Made by a program: the position numbers and the translations under genes. This document shows, piece after piece, positions 7,008-13,600 of a stretch of 23,540 nt of DNA (its first letter is position 1; each line of letters opens with the position of its first letter). Under the pieces are notes generated by a model. It had not been told where the DNA came from. It was given only the letters and a program-made list of their open reading frames with translations, and did no database searches. The DNA is taken from the NCBI GenBank assembly GCA_964392615.1, contig CAYMRB010000109.1:1-23540 (forward strand), in the 5' to 3' direction. This stretch comes from CAYMRB01 sp964392615 (GTDB taxonomy: Bacteria > Planctomycetota > UBA8108).

Positions 7008-8078
7008 GTGAGCACGGAAGACCGCCTCGCTCCAGAATCCGAGCCGACGCCACGCCGCACCGACGCGTCGGCTGCCGGCTCGGGAACGCGCCGGGTCGGC
7101 GGGGGGAGCAAGTCGCTGTGGTCTCTCTCTCCGGCGCTCTTTCTGTTTCCCGCGCTCCTCGTCGCGGTCGCCGTCCTCGTGTACTTGCTGTTCGTCGCGA
7201 GCTCGAAGGACAGCCGCACCGTCGGCGAGATCCTCCAGGACATGCGCTCCGGCGGCTCGCACTCGCGACGGCAGGACGCGTTCGCGCTCTCGACGCGGGT
7301 CACCGAGCTGGCCGCGAAGGGCGGTGCGCCGCGGTACTTCACGGATTCCGAGACCGACGAGCTGCTCCGACTCCTGGAGGAGTCTCCCGACGACGACGAG
7401 CTCAGGGCGTATCTCGTGCGCGCGGTCGGTCGCGCGGGACAGCCGGCGAAGACGCTACCGGTGCTCGCCAAGATGCTCGCGGACGAGGAGACGCCGCTCG
7501 AGGTCCGGACGAACGTCGTGGCCGCGCTGTCGCTGTCGCGGTCGCGCGAGGCAGTCGAGCCGCTCGTTCAGGAGCTGCGCCGTCGTCCGGGGGCCGACGA
7601 GTGGGAGGTCCGCTGGCTCGCCGCGCAGGCGCTCGTCAATGTCACGACCGGCGGCGAGGAGCTGTCCGACGCCCAGCTCGACGACCCGGTCGCCCGCATC
7701 GCCGTGCGCGAGTTGCGCGCCCTGCTGGCCGACACGCGGCGCGAGGTGAGCTGGAACGCCGCCTACTATCTGGCGCGCTACTTCAACGATGCGGCCGGTG
7801 CGACTATCCTGGATGATGTGGTTCGTCGCGAGTTTCTCGACGGCGAGCGCGGCGACCGCGGCCGCGAGCTGACCGACCTCGAGAAGGAGAGTTGGATCCA
7901 GTTCGCGCTCGAGGGTCTGTATCGATTGCGCGGCGCGGCATTGCGCCCCGTGCTCGAGGCGAAGAAGAACGATCCGAGCGTGAAGGTGCGACACACGGCG
8001 CTGTCGCTCCTCGAAAGGCTCGGAACCCGCGGCGCGAGCGCCGCCCCCGAAGCGCCGGCTGACAGGTCCGAACCGTGA
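7008..8078 (+). CDS. Membrane-anchored HEAT-repeat protein, first gene of the operon
   Basis: The 356-residue product has a polar, Arg-rich N-terminus (1-40), one transmembrane helix (about 42-64, SPALFLFPALLVAVAVLVYLLF by position), and then a soluble region that the positive-inside rule puts in the periplasm. Residues about 70-345 are helical repeats of HEAT type, for example SWNAAYYLARYFND and KVRHTALSLLERLG. No haem, metal or catalytic motif is seen. Its place at the head of a bc-complex operon suggests an assembly or scaffold subunit; this is inference. The start is a GTG with only a weak AG-rich stretch before it. The stop overlaps the start of the Rieske gene by four bases (8075-8078), so the two are likely translationally coupled. 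Confidence 0.85.
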   Translation: MSTEDRLAPESEPTPRRTDASAAGSGTRRVGGGSKSLWSLSPALFLFPALLVAVAVLVYLLFVASSKDSRTVGEILQDMRSGGSHSRRQDAFALSTRVTELAAKGGAPRYFTDSETDELLRLLEESPDDDELRAYLVRAVGRAGQPAKTLPVLAKMLADEETPLEVRTNVVAALSLSRSREAVEPLVQELRRRPGADEWEVRWLAAQALVNVTTGGEELSDAQLDDPVARIAVRELRALLADTRREVSWNAAYYLARYFNDAAGATILDDVVRREFLDGERGDRGRELTDLEKESWIQFALEGLYRLRGAALRPVLEAKKNDPSVKVRHTALSLLERLGTRGASAAPEAPADRSEP

Positions 8079-8611
8079 GTACCGCAACGAAGCATTCCGA
8101 CGACAAGAAGGCCTCCCGCCGATCGTTTCTCTCCCGAGTGGGCGTCGGCTGGGCCATCTTCTCGGCAGCGTCCGCTGCCAGCCTCGCGATGACCGCGCGC
8201 TTTCTCTTCCCGAACGACCTTTTCGAGCCGGCGTCAAAGTTCCGGGCCGGCTTCCCGAGCGACTACCCCGCGAGCGAGGCGGGCGTCGTCGACGAGCGCT
8301 TCAAGGACCGCGGCGTGTGGATCGTGCGCACGCTGGAGGAGTTCTACGTCCTGTCGACCGTCTGCACCCACCTCGGCTGCACGCCGAACTGGCTCGAGGC
8401 GGAGCGCAAGTTCAAGTGTCCGTGCCACGGCAGCGGCTTCTACGTGGACGGCGTCAACTTCGAGGGGCCGGCACCCCGTCCCCTCGAGCGATTCGAGATC
8501 GGCCTCGCGCCCGACGGCCAGATCGTGATCGACAAGAGCCGCAAATTCCAGCAGGAGAAGGGGCAGTGGGGCGAGCCGGACGCCTCGCTGAAGATCGCCT
8601 CCGTTGTCTGA
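8075..8611 (+). CDS. Rieske [2Fe-2S] iron-sulfur protein of the bc complex
   Basis: This 178-residue protein starts with a twin-arginine signal anchor: SRRSFLSRVG at 14-23 followed by a hydrophobic helix (about 24-46). This fits Tat export of a folded cluster protein that stays membrane-bound. The cluster boxes are CTHLGC (97-102) and CPCHGSGF (115-122). By family knowledge Cys97, His99, Cys115 and His118 bind the 2Fe-2S cluster and Cys102-Cys117 form the disulfide. The following GPAPRPLERFEI is the usual Pro loop. It takes an electron from quinol at the Qo site of cytochrome b and passes it to the c-type cytochrome. The GTG start overlaps the previous stop. The next gene, cytochrome b, begins 66 bp downstream, and that gap shows no clear signal. 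Confidence 0.96.
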   Translation: MSTATKHSDDKKASRRSFLSRVGVGWAIFSAASAASLAMTARFLFPNDLFEPASKFRAGFPSDYPASEAGVVDERFKDRGVWIVRTLEEFYVLSTVCTHLGCTPNWLEAERKFKCPCHGSGFYVDGVNFEGPAPRPLERFEIGLAPDGQIVIDKSRKFQQEKGQWGEPDASLKIASVV

Positions 8612-8677
8612 GGTGCAGTGTCGCCCTCCCTCCCGATCCGCGCTTCCTGACCCTACCGAGTTCGAGAGTCATTCGAC

Positions 8678-9451
8678 GTGAGCTGGTTAAAGTTCCTGAC
8701 CGGTACCCAGATCTGGAAATCGATCTTCCGGCACAAGTACCCGGACAACCCCCGCGATCAAGCGCTCGTCGTGCTATCGAGCGTCTTCCTGCACCTGCAT
8801 CCGATCAAGGTCCGCAAGTCGGGCGTCCGGATGAGCTTCACGTGGTGCATGGGAGGGATCACGTTCTTCCTGTTCCTCGTCGAGACGATCACCGGCGTCC
8901 TGCTGATGTTCTACTACCGGCCGGTGGTCGAGTACGCCTACAACGACATCAAGGCGCTGCGCGATCACGTGCCGATCGGCATCATGCGGGAGCTGCACCG
9001 GTGGGGGGCCCATGCGATGGTCATCACTGTCTGGCTCCACATGCTGCGCGTGTTCCTGACGGGATCCTACAAGCCGCCGCGCGAGTTCAACTGGAACGTC
9101 GGCGTGATCCTCCTCGTGCTCACGCTGCTGCTCAGCTTCACCGGCTATCTACTGCCGTGGGACCAGCTGGCGATCTGGGCCATCACGGTCGGTACGAGAA
9201 TGGCGGGCGCCACGCCGTTCATGGGGCACGAAGGTCCGGGAGCGGCGCTGATCGCGCTCGGCGACGTGCCTCTCATCACCGCCGGCAGCGACGTGCGCTT
9301 CGCGCTGCTGGGCGGAAAGACGGTCGGCGCCGCCACGCTGTTGAGGTTTTACGTCCTTCACTGCGTCGCGATCCCGCTCGGCGCCGGAGTGCTGATGGCC
9401 GTCCACTTCTGGCGTATCCGCAAGGACGGGGGGATCTCGGGTCCGCTGTGA
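8678..9451 (+). CDS. Cytochrome b6-type subunit (N-terminal half of cytochrome b, PetB-like)
   Basis: A 257-residue, four-helix cytochrome b. Helix B has LHRW and WLHML with His107 and His121 14 positions apart. Helix D has VLHC and AVHFW with His228 and His243 15 positions apart. This is the b6f-type spacing. Family knowledge pairs His107 with His228 (low-potential haem) and His121 with His243 (high-potential haem). The segment TWCMGGITFF places Cys57 where chloroplast b6 has Cys35, which holds the extra haem ci. The C-terminus RIRKDGGISGPL is nearly that of plant PetB, which supports a true split cytochrome b rather than truncation. A long N-terminal extension (about 1-50) precedes helix A. 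The start is a GTG with a weak GAGAG nine bases upstream. Confidence 0.95.
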   Translation: MSWLKFLTGTQIWKSIFRHKYPDNPRDQALVVLSSVFLHLHPIKVRKSGVRMSFTWCMGGITFFLFLVETITGVLLMFYYRPVVEYAYNDIKALRDHVPIGIMRELHRWGAHAMVITVWLHMLRVFLTGSYKPPREFNWNVGVILLVLTLLLSFTGYLLPWDQLAIWAITVGTRMAGATPFMGHEGPGAALIALGDVPLITAGSDVRFALLGGKTVGAATLLRFYVLHCVAIPLGAGVLMAVHFWRIRKDGGISGPL

Positions 9452-9558
9452 TCCGCGTCGCAGGGCCGTGATTCGCAGAGGGACACCTCGACGAGGAGGC
9501 GCGCGACCGACAGGGATCGCGCACCGCAGAGAGTCAGAACAACGCAGGAGTTGAGCGA

Positions 9559-10675
9559 GTGTTCGCGCTATCCATTGAGCCCCTTCCCGAGTTTGTGAAG
9601 GACTTCGTCGACGGGCTTCTGGGACCGGTCAGCTACTTCGTGATAGCCGTCGTCGTCTTCTGGGCGATGATCCAGTTCCGCAGGCTTTGGACGAAGGGCT
9701 GGTTCATCGGCAGCCTGACGGTGGTTGGCAGTCTCTTCTACCTGTGGAGCCTGACGGACGAGGACTTCCGCCTCATCGTCTCGAAGCCCGACAACGTCCC
9801 GATCACGATCCTGTTCTTCGCGCTCGGCGGTGTGCTGTGGATCGCGTTCCGCCGCATGGTCATCAACGACGAGCTGATCGCCAAGGGCCTCCCGACGTTC
9901 GAGGCGCGCGAGAGCAGGAAGCGCGTCATGTGCTGGCCGGACCTCCTCTACAGCGAGTTCCTCGCGCTGATCGTCTGCTCGATCCTGCTGCTCGTGTGGG
10001 CCTACTATCTGAAGGCACCGCTCGAGCAACCGGCCCACCCGACGGCCACGCCCAACCCGGCGAAGGCGCCGTGGTACTTCCTCGGCCTGCAGGAGATGCT
10101 CNNNNNNNNNNGTCTACTTCGACCCGTGGCTCGCCGGAGTCGTGTTTCCGACGTTCATTATCGTCGGGCTCATGGCGATTCCGTTCGTCGACGTGAACCC
10201 GAAGGGCTGCGGCTACTACACGTTCAAGGAGCGACCGTTCGCGATCACGACCTTCCTGTTCGGCTTCATCGTCCTGTGGATCCTGCTGATCGTGCTCGGG
10301 ACGTTCCTGCGCGGGCCGAACTGGGACTTCTTCGGGCCCTACTCGTTCTGGGACGTGCACAAGGTGCAGGCCCTGAACAACATCAACCTCTCCGACATCT
10401 TCTACATCGACGGGCTCGAGCGGCCGCTGCCGTCGAACATCTGGCTGCGCGAGCTGCCTGGGCTCGTCGTCGTGATCCTGTATTTCGTCGCGGTGCCGCC
10501 GATCCTCGCCAATCTGTTCTTCCGGAAGCTGTACGTTCGCATGGGCTTCATCCGGTACCAGACGATGGCGTTCTTCGTGATCTGCATGGCAGCGCTACCG
10601 CTGAAGATGATCCTGCGCTGGACGATCAACCTGAAGTACGTCGTGGCCCTCCCCGAGTGGTCCTTCAATATCTAA
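9559..10675 (+). CDS. Cytochrome b C-terminal / subunit-IV-like protein with extra membrane helices (crosses an N gap)
   Basis: This gene carries the second half of cytochrome b. Two or three transmembrane helices (about 22-40, 50-64 and 82-97) come first. They are followed by a helix at about 132-151 and the Qo-site loop NPAKAPWYFLGLQEML (166-181). After the N run comes VYFDPWLAGVVFP and three or more further helices ending at PEWSFNI. Plant subunit IV is about 160 residues; this product would be about 368, so it is a fused or extended form. PEWY is replaced by APWY at 170-173. The ten Ns break the frame, but dropping them joins the two halves in frame and restores a typical sequence. The GTG start has AGGAG at 9546-9550, eight bases upstream. 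The gene sits 107 bp after the b6-type gene. Confidence 0.9.
10102..10111. other. Assembly gap of ten Ns inside the subunit-IV-like gene
   Basis: Ten unknown bases interrupt the coding sequence. The frame before the gap ends ...LGLQEML, and the frame that continues correctly after it starts VYFDPW at 10112. The two frames differ by one base if all ten Ns are counted, and they join perfectly if none are. The true gap length is therefore a multiple of three, most likely zero. Confidence 0.97.
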
Positions 10676-10685
10676 GTTCTCAGAG

Positions 10686-13600
10686 ATGGCGGATCAAAAG
10701 TACTGGACCCCGACGCGCGGATACCTCTCGGACGCGGGTAGCGGAGCCGCGGACCCCGACGCAGCGCCTGCGGCGGCGAGCCCATCGGCCGCATCGACGA
10801 CTTCGCCGTCGACGTCCGCGGCCGGTGCCCCTGGCTGCTGGACGCCGACGCGGGGCTACCTCGTCGGTGCGGTGCAGCCCGCTGCCGATGCCGGGAGCGC
10901 TCCGGAGAGCGCGGCCGCTCGCAAGGCCAATGTCGGCAAAGCTGCGGCCGCGACGCCCACTCCGAGGTCCGACGCGGAGCCGTCTTCGGACCCGGCGCGC
11001 GATTCGATCACCACGGTTGATCGGCTCGCGGATCACCGCGTCTTTCGCGATATCGGCAAGGCGATCTACGACGAGCCCGACAGCGAGACGACGCTCTATC
11101 GCATTCCGACGCTGAACGTCCTCTTCGCGGTCACGAGCGCGCTACTCCTTCTGTCGCTCGCCGTGGTCTTTTGGCAGGACTACGATCGGCAGTGGAAACA
11201 CATCCAGAAGGACTGGATCGCCGAGCTGCGCAAGGACTACTCCGCCGAGCGCGACGAGCACGCCGAGGCCAGCCTGGACGGGCTCGCGGGGGTGAGCGAT
11301 GAGCTCGACGCCGTGCTGCGTAAGCTCGACAGCGACGCCGCCGCCGCCACGATCGCGGACCTGCCGGCGAAGCCGACGCTCGGCTCCGAGGTCACCGGGC
11401 GTGCGGCGACGCAGAGCTTCCGCCAGGTCTCGCGACGGATCGAGGCGGCGATCGCCGCCGCACGCGATCGGCTCGATCGCGACGAGAAGTACGAGTCGCT
11501 CGCCGCGGCTGCGGCCGCCAAGGCCCACGAGTCCAGCGAGGCCGATCGCAAGAGCCGGGAGACGCGCGGCGAGTACCAGGCCAAGAGGTTCGTGTTCGAG
11601 GAAGAGAAGCGCCAGCTTTTCCAGGGCGGTCAAACGACCGCGGCCAAGCGGCAGGTGGATCGTCTCACCGAGGCCTTCAACAAGAAGTGGGACGTCGTCC
11701 TCGACGGGTACGATCGCGCCAAGGAGGAGGCCAAGGCGGCGGCGGACAGCGCGAACGCGACGTTCGCCAGCTACGTCGAGGAGCGCACCTCCGTGCCGCG
11801 AAAGGGCGGCACGAGCACCGACCTTGCCGCGCTCGAGAGCCGCTACGGTGCCCTGCGCCGGCCGATTGATATCGTTCAGGATCGGCTCGATCTGATCGAG
11901 GTGAACTGGCGCAACGGTCTGCGTAACGCGCCGCTCCTCGACGCGCTCGCTCCGACCTACAGAATCGAGAAGGTCATCACGCCGCAGATCAAGGAGCCGC
12001 TCAATTTCCTCGACGTCGAGCGCATCCATCGCTGCAAGACGTGTCACATCAACATCGACAGCTCGGCTCCCGAGGTCGTCGACTGGCATTCCGATGGCTG
12101 GGGTACGGTCTATCAGAGCCACCCGCGTCTCGATCTGTTCCTGTCGACGGCGAGTCCGCACCCGTACGACGACTTCGGCTGCACGACGTGTCACTACGGA
12201 GATGGTCATGCACTCGAGTTCGGCCTCGTCGCGCACACGCCGACCGACGAGACGCAGAAGCGCGAGTGGGAAGAGAAGTACCACTGGCACGAGCCGCATC
12301 ATCAGGACTTCCCGATGCTGCCGAAGCAGTACTCGGCCTCGAGCTGCACGAAGTGTCACTCCGACGAGGTCGCTGTCGAGGGAGCCGGGAAGCTGAACCG
12401 CGGCAAGGAGCTCGTGCGAGCGTACGGCTGCTTCGGTTGCCACAAGATCGACGGCTTCGAGATCACGCAGGGCGACACCCTCGACGACGTCTGGAAGCTC
12501 GAGAAAGTCGGACCGAACCTCGCCCACATCGGCGACAAGGTGACGCGGGACTTCCTGCAGCGCTGGATTCGCAAGCCCGGGCACTTCCGGGAGTCGACGC
12601 GCATGCCGCAGTTCTTCGACCTGACGAACAACCGCGGCACGATGAAGCTGAACGTGCCGGACTCGGAGAACGCGCCGCGGACCGAGATCGACTTCCACGC
12701 GCGCAACGGCATCGAGGTGCTCGGTCTGACGACGTACTTGCTGGACACGAGCCGGTCGGTCAGCGACGTCGTTGTGCCCGATGCCGTCGGCGATGCGACG
12801 CGCGGCCGCGAGCTCATCAAGCAGGTGGGCTGCCTCGGCTGCCACTCGATCAAGATCGAGACTGAGAGCACCGAGAGCGACGCGCCGACGCTGGCGGAGG
12901 TTCGCGCCTCTCTGGAGAAGGCAGGGGCCGCGGTCGCGAAGAGCGGCGTGGTCGGGGCCAAGCTGGATCTCGCGTATCGAGAGGTCGAGACAGCGCTCGA
13001 GATGCAGTTCGAGTGGCTCGACGCGCTGTGGATCGGCCAGGACATCGAGCTGCTGTACCATCGCGTCAGCAACGCGATCGAGACGGCCGAGCGTCTCGAG
13101 GAGTCTCTCGGCGAAGTCGACGAGAACGCCGAGATCGACAGCGCTGCGCTCGGCGGCGCGGCGAAGCTCGCGCGACTGGTCTACGACCGGTGGGTTCACA
13201 GCACGTTCGCGTCGGATCTGAGCTCTGTCGCGCGCAAGTTCGACCTGCGCACGGAGGCGGGGCGCACGCAGGCGACCCGCTGGATGGCGACGTGGATCGT
13301 TTCGCCCGAGCGCCACGATCCCGCCACGGTGATGCCGAGCTTCCGTTTCGAGCAGGAAGTCGACGGCGAGCAGAAGGTGGCCGACATGGTCGCCTACCTC
13401 CTGGCGCTCGACTACAACGAGATCGACTACGTGGCGACGCCCGCCGTCCGTCCGAGCGCGCTCGACGACGCCGCGCGCCAGGCTCGGAACGCGAGCTGGG
13501 CGGAAGGCGTCGCGACGCTCGACAAGAAGGCCATCCAGGACGATCTCGCTCTGCGCACGCTGCTCGACGAGATGACCTTCGACCTCCTGCGCGCAACCCA

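Noticed and set aside
6944..7816. Alternative 290-codon plus-strand frame over the start of the HEAT gene
   Set aside because: Arg-rich shadow composition, while the overlapping frame from 7008 has a membrane helix and HEAT repeats and is coupled to the Rieske gene.
9559..11115. A 518-residue product read straight through the ten Ns
   Set aside because: After the gap this frame gives Arg/Pro-rich nonsense, while another frame continues the cytochrome b sequence. The long product is an artefact of the gap length.
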